64,000 nt of DNA, from NCBI GenBank assembly GCA_008921705.1, contig VFFE01007640.1, positions 551,884 to 615,883 on the forward strand. The letters are read 5' to 3'. Within the stretch, counting starts at the first letter, position 1. Each line of letters opens with the position of its first letter. Origin of the DNA: Burhinus oedicnemus (Eukaryota > Chordata > Aves > Charadriiformes > Burhinidae). The position numbers were made by a program, and so were the translations under genes. Shown here one piece after another: positions 51,501 through 62,052 of the stretch. The notes beneath the pieces are model-generated. The model was not told where the DNA came from. It was given only the letters and a program-made list of their open reading frames with translations, and ran no database searches.

Positions 51501-53537
51501 ATTATAGATTTTATTTTATTCTTTTTTTTAATTTCTTTTGAGAAAACATTCTCCTTAGAAACATGCTGATTAGGAGAGTAAATTTCATGAAGTTTCCATT
51601 AGCCATAATAAAAAAAAATTTGTAGAAAAGTCTTCTCAGCCTGTCTGTTTACTTCATTCTTGAGGTGTGTGTAAACGCAGACATATAGCGAAGGATGCTG
51701 TACTTACTGGTTGCTTTTGAAAGTAGTTACTCTCCCTTTTGCACCAGCGAGAGATTAGCCTTTCTTACATCTTACTGTAGGATATTCAGAAGTGAATTGT
51801 AGCACTGAGTAAACCAAACTTTTTTACAGTTCTCAGTTGCTGAAGTGACTTTCCTTCTTTCACAGGAACCTTTGTAATCATGGATCATACTTCCTTGCAG
51901 CAAATTCAAGCTTATGCGGCTTAGCGGCAAATAACTTCTTCAGGAACATCCTACACGTGAGAAGGGCTTCCTTGGTGTCTGCCTTGCCAATGGCTGTTAT
52001 TCCGTTTCTTTCAACGGGAGTGGTTTATGAAGTTTTTGTGCGTGAGCCTTTATTTTCAGGTAAAATCCTCATTATTCCTGGTTTTCAAAAGTGCTTTTCT
52101 TTCTGTACGCAGTGTAACACTAGAGAGCTTTTCCTCTCTGCAGGACAGTGGTCTTGAACTGTTGTGGTCTTCAAAAACCTCAGTTTGTAAAGCAGAGTGT
52201 GAAAAACATGTCATCTAATACATTGGGCAGCAGCGAGTTCTTGAAGTTGAGCAGGAAAGGAGATACATGTCTGTATTTATGTATGTTTCTAAAAAGATTT
52301 CTGTTACATATCACTGATTTTTAGCATTTTTCACCCGAAGTCATGTAAAAGTGAGTACAACAAAGCAGTTCACTTTCCCGCATCTGTATGATTTTGTTTG
52401 AAGGTCATCTTCAGAGCCGTAAATTCTTCATGGGTTGGAATGAGAGTCTTTTGTTTTGTTTTGTTTTGTTTTTCCCCACAAAAGAAAGAGTCCTTCTTTC
52501 AAAATTTCCATGTTGCTGCACGCAGCCTATCCATTGGTATGTGTTGGAGCTATGTGAATATTGACAGTGAAACATTTTGTTTGTCGTGCAGGTGAGCTAA
52601 ACTGTGAGGTTTGTGCTGTGGTCAGAGGAGGATTGATAGGAGCCGTTGTGGGTGGTTTCTATCCTGTTTTGCTGGCTCTCCCTGTGAACGCAAGCCTTGC
52701 GGCCAGGTATGTCTTATTAACCTGCAACGAGTGAAATGCATTTGTTGGTCAGATCTTCAGTTCTCAGTTTAAATTTTGTGGATTTTTAGTCTATGCACAC
52801 CTATCTTCTTGTAGGCTTTTAGTACACGGAAGGGGATTTACGTTAAGGTCACCTACTTAAAAGGCAAAGTTAGTAAGAGCTACACCAAGCCCCCAAAGTG
52901 AAACAAGATCTGCAGACTGGTAACTGTAAAGCACTTGTCTTGAGCTGGCACCTGACAAGCCACCCACGATGTGCCTGGGTATGTGAAATTGTGGCTGCTG
53001 TCCTGCCAAGCGGTGAAGATTGCTGCTTAGTGCTGTTTGGCTGGACGGCCGAGAGACCTTACTGATGCCGGGCAGCACCCAGCAGCCAGACTGCCCGGCA
53101 GGTGGGATTCCGTGGATGGGGTCAGAGCACAGCGAGGGGATGACGAGACGTCAGGATGGTTTATAGCATTTATCCGGAGAGCTCAGTACCATCAGGTGAA
53201 TTTAGCGTAGGAGAGGAAGGAGAGAATGAATAGCTACCTAAATGTTTCTAATGACTTTAATGTTAAATATTGATGTTTAAATTGGATGGAAAAAAAAAAA
53301 AGTAAGTTCTTACCACTGTTTGTGTTGTTTAGGTATTCTTCATCTCCCTTGCCAGGGAAAGAAAATCTGTTGCGCTTCTGGCTCACAACTGCTCAGCCTG
53401 TCTTTAGAAAGATGAGTTTGGGTATACTTATACAGGTTCTAACTGGATTATATCTCGCCACTAAACATCATGGAATATATGTCAAAATACTGGAGCAGAT
53501 GAACACTAGGAGGGATCCTGAAGAGTTACAAGACTGA
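47731..53537 (+). CDS. TMEM126A: TMEM126A, mitochondrial inner-membrane protein (four coding exons)
   Basis: Family role: mitochondrial inner-membrane protein needed for complex I assembly; human mutations cause optic atrophy type 7. Coding exons 47731-47846, 51866-52059, 52592-52706 and 53333-53537 sum to 630 nt, 209 aa plus TGA. All introns have GT/AG ends. Recognisable family blocks: [19 protein letters not shown] near residues 31-49, [18 protein letters not shown] at 56-73, [11 protein letters not shown] at 79-89, a Cys108-x2-Cys111 pair in [19 protein letters not shown] at 124-136 and QPVFRKM at 163-169. Hydrophobic segments lie near 48-66, 76-96, 113-135 and 168-184. The start chosen is the exon 2 ATG, matching where human TMEM126A begins; an in-frame exon 1 ATG would add 30 residues. 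Only one TMEM126 gene is present here, against the A/B pair in mammals. It is slightly closer to TMEM126A than TMEM126B by the conserved blocks. Confidence 0.95.
48538..48567 (+). repeat. Poly(T) run of 30
   Basis: Thirty consecutive T in TMEM126A intron 2, about 120 bp before the CR1 copy. Confidence 0.9.
48690..49849 (+). mobile_element. CR1 LINE with long ORF2 C-terminal remnant (TMEM126A intron 2)
   Basis: 5'-truncated CR1 in the sense orientation of TMEM126A. It covers the end of the reverse-transcriptase domain and the C-terminal region of ORF2. A 272-codon open frame (48961-49779) contains [67 protein letters not shown] and [11 protein letters not shown]. It is dead: a TGA follows NDLDEGVE, and the catalytic FADD motif reads VPDD. 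It ends in the CR1 3' signature CCCTTCCAACCCCTGTGATTCTT. The 5' boundary is approximate. Confidence 0.92.
51866..52059 (+). CDS. TMEM126A: TMEM126A exon 3
   Basis: Acceptor ccttctttcacag, donor TTTTCAG|GTAAAA. Encodes residues 39-103 and the first base of Gly104, including the first two hydrophobic segments and [11 protein letters not shown]. Confidence 0.95.
52592..52706 (+). CDS. TMEM126A: TMEM126A exon 4
   Basis: Acceptor tttgtcgtgcag, donor GCCAG|GTATGT. Encodes [20 protein letters not shown] then [18 protein letters not shown], the most conserved transmembrane part of the family. Confidence 0.95.
53333..53537 (+). CDS. TMEM126A: TMEM126A exon 5 (terminal coding exon)
   Basis: Acceptor tgtgttgtttag. 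Encodes from Arg142 through the PLPGKEN loop, [13 protein letters not shown] and the final hydrophobic helix to the charged C-terminus ending PEELQD, then TGA. Confidence 0.95.
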
Positions 53538-53576
53538 AGTTAAGCAACTTCTCAATTGCCTTGGATAAGTAACCAT

Positions 53577-53582
53577 AATAAA
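53577..53582 (+). terminator. TMEM126A polyadenylation signal AATAAA
   Basis: A canonical AATAAA 40 bp after the stop codon, followed within about 30 bp by a T/G-containing stretch. This implies a very short 3' UTR of about 60-80 nt. Confidence 0.75.
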
Positions 53583-56439
53583 CAAAGAAAGAAGTTGTTG
53601 CTTGCTGTCTGTATTAATGGAAAAACAAAGACTCTGCGCTGCCATTCTTTTCAGTCCTGAACTTAAATGCAAGTTAAGTTCTTCATTATGTCCAGCCTAG
53701 GGCATACACCTGAGTAACAGCCTTATAAGGACGGGTGTTTTTCTTTGGAAATGGGGCGGGGGGGGAAAGCATTTATGTTGTATTGGCTGCGTAGTGTTTG
53801 GCTGTAAGGTGATGCTACATCTTTTAGAAGCTGTGTAAATCAGTATAACTGAAGAAGGGTTTTTTCTTCATAATGCAAACCACAGCGACTTAAAAAAAAA
53901 AAAGGGGGGGGGGGGCCAGGGCAAGGTTTTTCTAGAGATTCCTTAAAATTTGAGTATTTTTCTCCCTGAACTTTCCTCCATTCTGCTAGCACAGAATTTC
54001 TGCCACAAGATTACCCCCTTTAGGCTGTTACAAGGGTCACGCTATACACTGTAGAGCAATCAGGAGTGGTACTCGTGTCAGAATTCCCAGCAGATATATC
54101 AAGCAACCAAAAAAACAGTGTAGTCAGAACAAACTTTGTCCTTGTAACCAGTTTGGCTTGAAATTAGTCTTTTCCTGAAGCAAGGAACTGCGGTGAGAGG
54201 CCTCAAATGGCTGGTGCTGTTACTGTGGTATCTCAGCTACCTCTACTTTTAAGATTAGTGGTCCAGAATAATTCATTTACACGTCAGGCTTGTCTTCACA
54301 TCAGCGACTGTATGTTCTAGAGCAATATAAATTACTAATTTTCCTACCGTGTGAGATGTCTTTAGGGTATTCTGCGGTTTGAGAACTAAATCAGGAATTT
54401 TTCTACAGAAGCAATGATCTCAATCTGATGTATGGTCTTAACTGTAAAGCTTGCACAATAACTGGTCAACAGTCATGTACACGTCAGTAAAATTCTAGTG
54501 TCTCCAGACATGCACATGGAAATATTTATATATTAATGATATTTATATATTTACTAAAATTTATATATTTATTAATGATAATTACGAATTCAGCATTGAG
54601 ACCCTTAATTAGCTTGGTTTAAAACTTATGCTCTAGCACTGCTAAAAAAACCAAATGTATTAAAGGAGTTTCATCATGTTTATCTGCTTTTTCCTAACAG
54701 ATTTGTTGTCACAGTAGGAAAATCACGCACTCCGTTTCTCTGTATCCAGGAGTAGCGGCTTGATTTGTACAGGGAAGCAGCAAAGACAGACTACATCTGC
54801 AACCGTTGTTATATGAAGTTAGTTTAGTTTTCCTTAATTCAATGTATTGCTGTATCGTGTGGTGGTGTGATACTGGTCTGCACCTAAACAGCTGTCTTGG
54901 CCTTACCTTCATCACCCTCACTTTAGAGATTCTCATGGAGAATTCTCATTTTATAAGACAGTGAATTATGGTATCTTCAGAAGTCATTAACCAACAGAAC
55001 CACTTATCTGTGATAACGAAAACATAACATAAAGCTGTTACTTTGCAATAGTATCTTTAAGAACGAAAATGAATGGCTCAGTGATTATTGCAAGTGTTCA
55101 ATGAGATGTAGCTAAGATACTGTAAATGGATCCTAGTGTGAGATTCAAAACCATCTTCCATGTGCTATTTCCATTTTGGTATCAACTCAAGTGATAATTT
55201 TTCTCAGAGTAATCAGAATGCATCCTCTGATATTCCATGATCTGATTGCAACAAACCCCATTTTTTTAGATACAAATTTCTTAGGGTGAAAAGTGAAGAC
55301 TGTATGTAACAAGAAAAAAAAAAAATCACATTCCTCAATGTTTTTTAGTAAGTTGCAAAGACCAGTATTTGCTTCCAGCATAACTGATGAATACACAAAT
55401 TGCAAATATGTGTATTAAGTGTTCAGCATCGGTTGTGTCACAGGCCAGCTATACACTCCTTAGGCCAGAAAGGTGGTGTGTTTATAAAAGAGGAAACTTT
55501 TTCAATTGTACCCTGTGTACTTCTTAAACAGCTGGGGGAGGGGAAGTTCTCAAAAGTAAGTTTAGGAATAAATATTGAAACTGCTTCAAAATTCAGCAGG
55601 ACACCAAGATGCTGTCAGTAAGTTCTAGCGTGCACGCACATGAAGGAGTGCCCTCACAGAAATCTGGAAACATTCCTTCCTTTCTCCGTTGCGTACACAG
55701 GGCACAGCAACTCTCCTGCAACTCTCAAGAAGTCAAAGGACGAGCTTTTACCAGTATTGGCCTCCTGCTGCCTCCCTGTTTGAAAATGCGAGTTAGAGCA
55801 GGTTTTAGTTGTATCCTTTCTTCCACCGTTTGAGTAGAAATGAGCCACTACCACAGCACTAGCTTCTATTGCATTCCTAGAAGAATCCATGTGTCTAATA
55901 TGTAACCTATAGTGATGGACTTTTAACTACTCCAAGTCTGAACTACTGCCAAAAGAATGCCGAGACTGGCTATAGATAGGGATCAACAGAAATAGTAAGA
56001 AAACACTAATTTTGTCTTCTGTATGTACCATTTTTTGATGGTGAAATCTCAACATAATTTATTCCACACCCTCCTGTCCTGTACCCACCCTAGTCCAGCT
56101 CCTGGCATCCTCCTGCTAATAAGCAAAGGCAGAATTATTTCTCCAAATCTGCACGTCCCACTTAAACAGGGTGAAAAACTGTAGAATTGGCTATTGTCAA
56201 TGTGCAATTTCACACAGGGTGTTCTTTAAACACAGACCCCATTTGAACAACCCCTGCACCTAATAGATCCTTCAGACATTTACAGCCTAACTAATGGCAA
56301 ATAAACCCTATAAACACAGTATTGTTGATTCTAGCGGAAAACCTCTTTAGCTACAAGCTCTAGAAAACATAGGGTTTTTAAAAATCAGTACATTTACAAA
56401 AGGTCTTTGTGTTTTGCTACTGGTATCTGTATTTCACAG
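53583..56439. other. Intergenic stretch downstream of TMEM126A
   Basis: About 2.9 kb of AT-rich sequence with no gene I can support. A 21-bp segment at 55597-55617 (caggacaccaagatgctgtca) is framed by aaattcag and gtaagt, so it could be a tiny exon leading to the candidate exon at 56440; this is speculative. Confidence 0.6.
53892..53915 (+). repeat. A12-G12 homopurine junction
   Basis: Twelve A followed by twelve G downstream of TMEM126A; a second G-rich run (ggggcggggggggaaag) lies at about 53753-53769. Prone to sequencing error. Confidence 0.85.
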
Positions 56440-56609
56440 GGAAAACTGATTACGGTTTTGACAAGTGGCATGAGAAATATGATGATCTGGATGTACCAAG
56501 AGATGCCAAGTTTTGGAATGTGGTTCCCAACATTTCCTTTAATATCATCTCTCCAGGCAGCCAGAGACTGCAGAAACACCGATTTGGTTTTTTCCTCAGA
56601 TGCTGCTAA
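56440..56609 (+). other. Candidate terminal exon of unknown gene, plus strand
   Basis: Acceptor ctggtatctgtatttcacag, then 55 open codons to TAA in one frame: KTDYGFDKWHEKYDDLDVPR, then DAKFWNVVPNISFNIISP, then a basic tail ending RFGFFLRCC. The composition (W, Y, D, K rich; GAT/AAG codons) looks like protein, but the other two frames here are also rather open and I recognise no family. It could be a terminal exon of an unannotated gene, an alternative 3' exon of TMEM126A, or chance. Confidence 0.35.
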
Positions 56610-57628
56610 GCTCTTAGAGGAAAGAGAGAGAAGTTAATTTAGAATGCCGCTAAGAGTCACAGCACTGGAATCAAGCTGTAAAGGACTAACAGAGAACCAA
56701 GCATGAAATTGTTTCTTATTTAAATGCTAAGTAGTCTTCAAGCAGCTGTGGGGTGGAGAAATACTAGAAAATGAAGGTAGCGTAGCCATGTGGTTTAACA
56801 CTGATGGCACCTGGTTCTGTGGTACACACAGTTTACTAAACACAAATTTCAGCACCGAACAGGGTATTTTCTAACAATTGGAGGCCGAAAAGGCAGAGCG
56901 TGCCAGTATGCTTTTAAATTTTTAAGCGATGTTTTTTGTGAAATGTTCCTTTTTATCAAGCTGCAGACTACCTTCGCTAGAATGCCAGAAAGCCAGCATG
57001 CTATTTTAAACTGCTCTCTGCAGATAAAAGCATTTAAGATTAACAGAAATCAAAGAGTACAGCACATGGCTCACTGTGGAGCTTTAAAAATGTTGTGTAC
57101 TTTCAGCACCCTCAAACCTTTTGTTATGCTCACTCCAGTGTTTAGCATGGAAAAAACAATTTGATGAAAGATTATGGTTTAACAGCACGTTATTAACCAG
57201 TCATCAAACTTTAGAAATTAAAATGGGACAGAAAGGAGGAAGATGCCAATAGACCATGGAAGCGTTTATGGAAGTATTCTACTCTGTGGTTTATTCATCA
57301 AACATAGCCACATTAATAAAATACTAAGAAAGAAAAACAACTGTAAAATACAAGGAGTGCTGATTCTCAGAAGTACAACTCTATCTTCAGTTCAAGGAAC
57401 AGCACCTTCGTTTTGTCCTCACCACAAACTTAACTGGAAGGACAGATGAGTAAGAACCTTTCTCCTGCATACCCTGATCCATTTTATCATCTTGTCCAAC
57501 AGATGACCCACCCAGATAGCAGTGACAGCATTTTCCCGTCTTCCCATTTTGTGCAATGATCCACTCGATTAAAGCAAGAAGATGAAAAAACATTTGAGCC
57601 CATAAATTGAAAGATCAACAAGTCTGAT

Positions 57629-57634
57629 TTTATT
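57629..57634 (-). terminator. Possible polyadenylation signal AATAAA (minus strand)
   Basis: AATAAA on the minus strand followed by T/G-rich sequence (cttgttgatctttcaattta, atgttttttc). Suitable as an end for minus-strand transcripts from CREBZF, but other AATAAA-like sites exist in the region. Confidence 0.3.
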
Positions 57635-57857
57635 ACGATATTGTATTCTTATCTGGATGGCACATAATTACAAAGAAACATTTACAATATATTTTCAAGT
57701 ATTAAGTTATGTCATTTCAAGGCTTCCACTTCAAAAAAGCTACATTAATAATACACCATACAGATAGTACAGTCGGTTAGAATTTCAAATAACTTCCTTC
57801 CCTCTATTTGGTTTAAATATGATTCAGTAGGCACTAGAAATGCCTGCAGCCACTTAC

Positions 57858-58004
57858 TTTCTTGGGACTTGACCTTGTTCTTGTACCGGTAATACATCAT
57901 TTTGCATGTCAGAAAATCAGCTACTCTCAGACACAGCTCACAGGTAGTTTCATGACTAGAGCGATGTGCAGGTTCACAACAGAGACCAGAACTACGTCCC
58001 TGAC
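57858..58004 (-). other. Candidate exon B on minus strand, cysteine-rich reading frame
   Basis: Acceptor side ttctttctttttgcatcact followed by gctaaacggtagag; donor GAAA|GTAAGTGG is a full consensus. One frame is open throughout: QGRSSGLCCEPAHRSSHETT then CELCLRVADFLTCKMMYYRY then KNKVKSQE. It continues in frame from candidate exon A (60077-60012) through CCTG|GT. Either 3' UTR exons of CREBZF that happen to be open, an alternative CREBZF end, or a separate small gene. Function unknown. Confidence 0.4.
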
Positions 58005-60011
58005 CTCTACCGTTTAGCAGTGATGCAAAAAGAAAGAATGCATATTTAAGTTAACTTAAACACTTCTACACTGAAGTAACTGTAAAAATGCCATTGTAAC
58101 ATCCCATACTTGCTACATTAGTGTTTCTCTTTTCATCAAGCACGTTAAACTTCAAAATGAAGCATGTTCATGAAGTCTGAGCTAGGCGGATTGAGCCTAG
58201 GTTGAAGCTAACTCAATTATTTCCATTCTGCGTATCAGTCAGTACGGGTCTTGACGGTTAACTCTGATTCCTGTGGCACCGGTATAACCCATCAATTACA
58301 GCAGGGTCACACCATTTAAGACTGAAACTTCGAACAGTCCTGTTGATGGCACCACAGAGGTGTAAGGTAACACATATCCCACTAAGTCTCTTTTGTGCTG
58401 GCAATATACCCTGAACAGATGGACTTCTGCATACAGTGGAGTAAAACCTGTTTGATAGGATATTGTCTTTTAAAAAAAAACATCTTGGATGACAGTAAAT
58501 GATCCCAGCATTCAACCTTTTGTTTTTGTTTTTAACCGAAGACAGCAAAAGCCCTGTTACCTCTTTATTCTCATTTCTTATACTACCTTTTAAAATAAAG
58601 CAGGAAATGTGGCCAGCAGCTGGTCCCGTCTCTTCTGCCCCAACACAGCTGAATCCACTTTAGCATAAAGAAAAACAAGGATGCTAAATACACATATACT
58701 TTATCACACAGTGATGTTTCACAAAGAAGAATCAAACTCCTTTTATACTGATGAACACTTAATAGGGTCTAGCACCAATAAAGCAAATGACTGGGAGAAA
58801 ACGCTTTCACCTTCTACTTAGCCTTAAACACAAAATTTAAGGCTTTAAGAAACAAGACTTCAGAAACACTAAATAGAATCTTTTTTTTAAAGACGTTAAT
58901 AAATGAAACTGTTTTAGGAAAATCTATTCTTTGTGAAACCTCACTTTACATATTATCATTTTCACAATCCTTCTTCCCCCAACTGACATACATATAAACA
59001 ACCTAAACATTATAATACAACTGAAAAAACAACCCACTCATCTTTTGTCATAGGGAGAAACACTGACTAGTACAAGAAAACACACGCTGTTGTTTGTCAA
59101 ACTATTTTTTCTCCTATTTCAATTAATTATGGAATATTTTTCAGATCATTAGCCTCAAGGTACATATTTGCTCATCTCCAAACTGTGCTTAATTATATAA
59201 AGTTTCTGGATACTGTATGAGGCTAAATTAAGAACTCTACAGTAAAATTAAGCACATGCATATACATGCAATATCTTTAAAATTTAAAGCTACTTTGAAG
59301 TAACATAGGAATTTATGTGTGCATGGGCACAGAGATCACTTATGGGAAGCTAAAATAACAAGTTACTTTGATGCACTGCATTCTTCAAACTGCAATTCTT
59401 GTTAGAGATCCATGCAAAAAAGTGACTCCTCTGCATTAGGATTCCACTGTACAGATATAACCAGTGTTCAGGTTCTGTTTAATCGGGCAAAACTCTGCAT
59501 CATGAATTAGAGCAAGCTAGAGAAGGACTTTTTAAAGGTACCGTGCATCCCCAACGCTAGACAGTATTTTAAACCATCACGTCACAAATTCTTTTTTTTT
59601 TTTCCATTTAAAAAGCAATTTACTTACACTTTTGGGACAGTCCCCTATGATAAAAGGCTGTAAATGTCACATGCCCCTTATTAGCATATTTTCCCTTTTC
59701 ACCTCATCGGATATTTAGTTCAACAGAAAAGTCCTATTTCAAATGACATAAACATTTATTTTTTAATTCAAAAAGTAGCTCATGTATTGGCTACTATGTG
59801 CATATTCATTTAAAAAAGGAAAAGCGGAAAACAGCTAATTAGAATGACATGATTGTAATTTTCACTATCAGTTATCATCCAGAGCTAGAAACATTTTGGC
59901 AGAGTAGGCCAAGGACCAGAGAAATCATTTCCTGAACCAGTCATTACAGGAGACTGGCCTAAGCAAAGCAAGCTGTCTGATACCGCATTATGGGAATATA
60001 TTGATCCTTAC
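58005..60011. other. Intron/3' UTR region downstream of CREBZF
   Basis: About 2 kb of AT-rich sequence between candidate exons B and A. It contains a T-rich run at 59592-59603 and no supported open frame. In a CREBZF transcript that is not spliced, this would be 3' UTR. Confidence 0.45.
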
Positions 60012-60077
60012 CAGGTTGCGAGGTGGAAAACGACTGTTCTTTAACCCCTACACAACGGAGCCTGGCAGGGCAAGCAC
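60012..60077 (-). other. Candidate exon A on minus strand downstream of CREBZF
   Basis: Flanked by acceptor cagtttctcttttag and donor AACCTG|GTAAGGAT, both good. It is 66 bp; the frame that is open reads ACPARLRCVGVKEQSFSTSQ then P, splitting a codon into exon B. The most likely upstream partner is the CREBZF exon (a weak donor such as CAA|GTACCT lies just after its stop codon), which would make this 3' UTR. Confidence 0.5.
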
Positions 60078-60689
60078 CTAAAAGAGAAACTGTCAGAGAG
60101 GTTTTAATAGTAATGTATAACTGAGATGCAGTACAATTTTATATGCATGCTTTCTTTTGCCGATCATTACTATTTTCTTAAGTCTGTCCAGTGACGATGT
60201 CTTAATGAAGTTTTTGGTTTGGTTTTCTAAGCAAGCATTTTCGGCTCCTCAGGATAAGCAGGCTAGACATTATCTGACTCAAGACCGGGTAGTCAATGTT
60301 ATCTTTACTGGCAACTGCGAAGCGGAACCGAGCACACCTTCATGCGTCAGGTCGGCATGATCTTTTCACCCAAGTGCTGCAAACGGGCTCTGGCGGCACC
60401 TCTGCGTGTATATGCACGTGTCAGTTTGCACGATAATTATCGCACTGCTGTACACAGCTTTGCACGACTCTTACACCAAACAGGCTCAGACCACTACCGT
60501 CCACACGCCAGATTTACATGACCTTTAACGAAGGCCACTATCTGGCTCCCAATGTGCCGTTCGAGATTTTTTTGTTTTGTTTTGTTTTTTTTTGTTACCC
60601 TGACCACTTACGTGCCAGGTTCCCCTCCTCTGCATCTCCCCCAATACCACCCCATCACCACTGTATTTATTCTTTTCCTCCGCACCATC

Positions 60690-61900
60690 GCCTGCTTCCT
60701 CCGCCACGACGCGAGGCCCCTAGGGGCGAGAACCCCCACGAGTACTTGCAGCAGGTACTTGACCCTACATTTTGAAGGAGGCCGCTGCTCGCCGAGCACA
60801 GATGGAGCAGAACTCCACCGACACCTGATCCCGGTCCACGTGGAGGCAGATCCCGCCGGGGGCCGCCCACTCCTCCTCCGTCTCCCTCACCACCGCCGCC
60901 TCCTCCAGGCTGGGAGGCCGGGAGCTGGGCAGGGCGTAGTCGTGGTCGCTGCTCTCGCCGGCAGGCTGGAGGTGGTGGTGGTGATGGCGGCGGGGGCTGC
61001 CCGTGTCCCTGAAGAGGCTGGTGCTGAGCTGCAGCCCGCCGGCGCGGATCCCGGCTAAGCGGCTCAGGAGCTGCCCTAGAGCGCTCTGGTTAGCCAGCAC
61101 GGCCCGCAGGTAGCTGCTCTCCCGCTCCAGCTCTCGCAGGCGGCGGCTTAGGCCGCGGTTGCGGTCCCGCAGCTGCCGGTTCTCAGCAGCCAGGCCCTGG
61201 AGGCGGCTCTCCAGCCCCAGCACGTACTGCTTCTTCTTCAGCCGGTTCAGCCGCGCCGCCGCCGCCGCCTTCAGCCGGCTCCCAGCCCCGCCGTTCCTCC
61301 GCCCGGGCGCCGCCGGCCTCTGGCCCTGGCCCGGCGGGGGAAGCGGCTCCGGTTCCCCACAGAAGCAGCCGCTCAGCTCCGCGTCCAGGTCCCAGTCCGG
61401 CCGGGCCGCCTCCAGCAGGTCTCCCAGCTCCAGCCCCGGGAACCAGTCCTCTTGCTCCCACACCTCCAGCGGGCCACCGGGCGCCTCCGGTTCCTTCTCC
61501 TGCCGCCGCGGCTCCAAGGCGCCCGCCTCCCGCCGCGGCGGCTGCTGTTGTTTGGGCCGCGCGGGGCCCGGATCCCCTTCCCCGCCGCCATCCCGCCCTC
61601 TCGGCGCCTGCCCCGCGCCGGCGAGCGGCCAGACGGCGCCCGAGGGGCTCGCTCCGCCGGAGGAGGCCGCCAGCAGCTGGGTGAGGCTGTGGCGCATGGC
61701 GGCGGCGGCGGGCGAGGGGCCCGGCGGGGCGGGAGGGAGCCTGAGGAGAGCGGCGGGAGCGCCGGGCCGCAGCCTCCCGCCGCGGGGCCTGTCGGGAAGC
61801 GGCGCGCTGAGGGGAGGGGGCGCCGCGCGACTGCGCCCGCGCGCGGGAAAGCGGCGGCCTCGGCTGTGAGGGGGGGCGGGTATGAGGGGATGTGTGTGTC
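60690..61900. promoter_or_regulatory. CpG island over CREBZF coding exon and promoter
   Basis: G+C and CpG rise sharply at about 60690 and persist to about 61900. Just upstream of the CREBZF start are an E2F-like GCGGGAAA at 61843-61850 and CGCGCGACTGCGCCCGCGCG nearby. No TATA box seen. Its far side grades into G/T-rich simple repeats. Confidence 0.8.
60765..61697 (-). CDS. CREBZF: CREBZF (Zhangfei/SMILE), bZIP transcriptional cofactor
   Basis: Nuclear bZIP protein that binds HCF-1 and modulates other factors, including nuclear receptors, rather than binding DNA strongly as a homodimer. Single exon, 310 aa, start [15 protein letters not shown] as in the human protein. Visible parts: [18 protein letters not shown] at 88-105 (conserved acidic activation segment); alanine/basic stretch [17 protein letters not shown] at 143-159, lacking the usual DNA-contacting Asn of bZIP basic regions, as known for this protein; leucine zipper with Leu162, 169, 176, 183, 190 and 197 in perfect heptads; [20 protein letters not shown] at 194-213; LSTSLFRD at 224-231; HCF-binding motif DHDY at 251-254; [20 protein letters not shown] at 284-303. 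Shorter than human (354 aa), mainly between the N-terminus and the basic region. A run of five His (238-242) is present. The open frame continues upstream through a gap of N, but there is no conserved sequence there. Confidence 0.97.
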   Translation of the reverse strand: MRHSLTQLLAASSGGASPSGAVWPLAGAGQAPRGRDGGGEGDPGPARPKQQQPPRREAGALEPRRQEKEPEAPGGPLEVWEQEDWFPGLELGDLLEAARPDWDLDAELSGCFCGEPEPLPPPGQGQRPAAPGRRNGGAGSRLKAAAAARLNRLKKKQYVLGLESRLQGLAAENRQLRDRNRGLSRRLRELERESSYLRAVLANQSALGQLLSRLAGIRAGGLQLSTSLFRDTGSPRRHHHHHLQPAGESSDHDYALPSSRPPSLEEAAVVRETEEEWAAPGGICLHVDRDQVSVEFCSICARRAAASFKM

Positions 61901-62052
61901 TGAGGGGTGTTTGGCCGGGGGGTGTGTGAGGAGTGTGTGTCTGTCTGTCTGTCTGTCTGAGGGGTGTTTGGCTGGGGGTGTTGTGTGTGTCTGNNNNNNN
62001 NNNNNNNNNNNNNGGGTGGGGGTGTGAGGGGGGTGGGTGTGTGTGGGGGGTG
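61885..62052. repeat. GT/CTGT-rich tandem repeats flanking the gap
   Basis: A unit close to ctgaggggtgtttggccggg recurs at about 61901-61920 and 61957-61976, separated by (CTGT)n, and gtgtgtgt tracts continue on both sides of the N run. Upstream of CREBZF. Confidence 0.85.
61994..62013. other. Assembly gap (20 N)
   Basis: Twenty N in the middle of a G/T-rich tandem repeat; the size is likely nominal. It lies about 300 bp upstream of the CREBZF start codon, so part of the promoter may be missing or collapsed. Confidence 0.97.

Noticed and set aside
57387..57593. Minus-strand 68-codon frame with GKTGKCCHCYLGGSS as possible third exon after candidate exons A and B
   Set aside because: The frame does not follow from exon B's phase at the obvious acceptor, so linkage is unsupported.
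61159..62027. Plus-strand frames of 236 and 191 codons and a 314-codon minus-strand frame over CREBZF
   Set aside because: GC-rich shadows of the CREBZF coding exon; some pass through the N gap.
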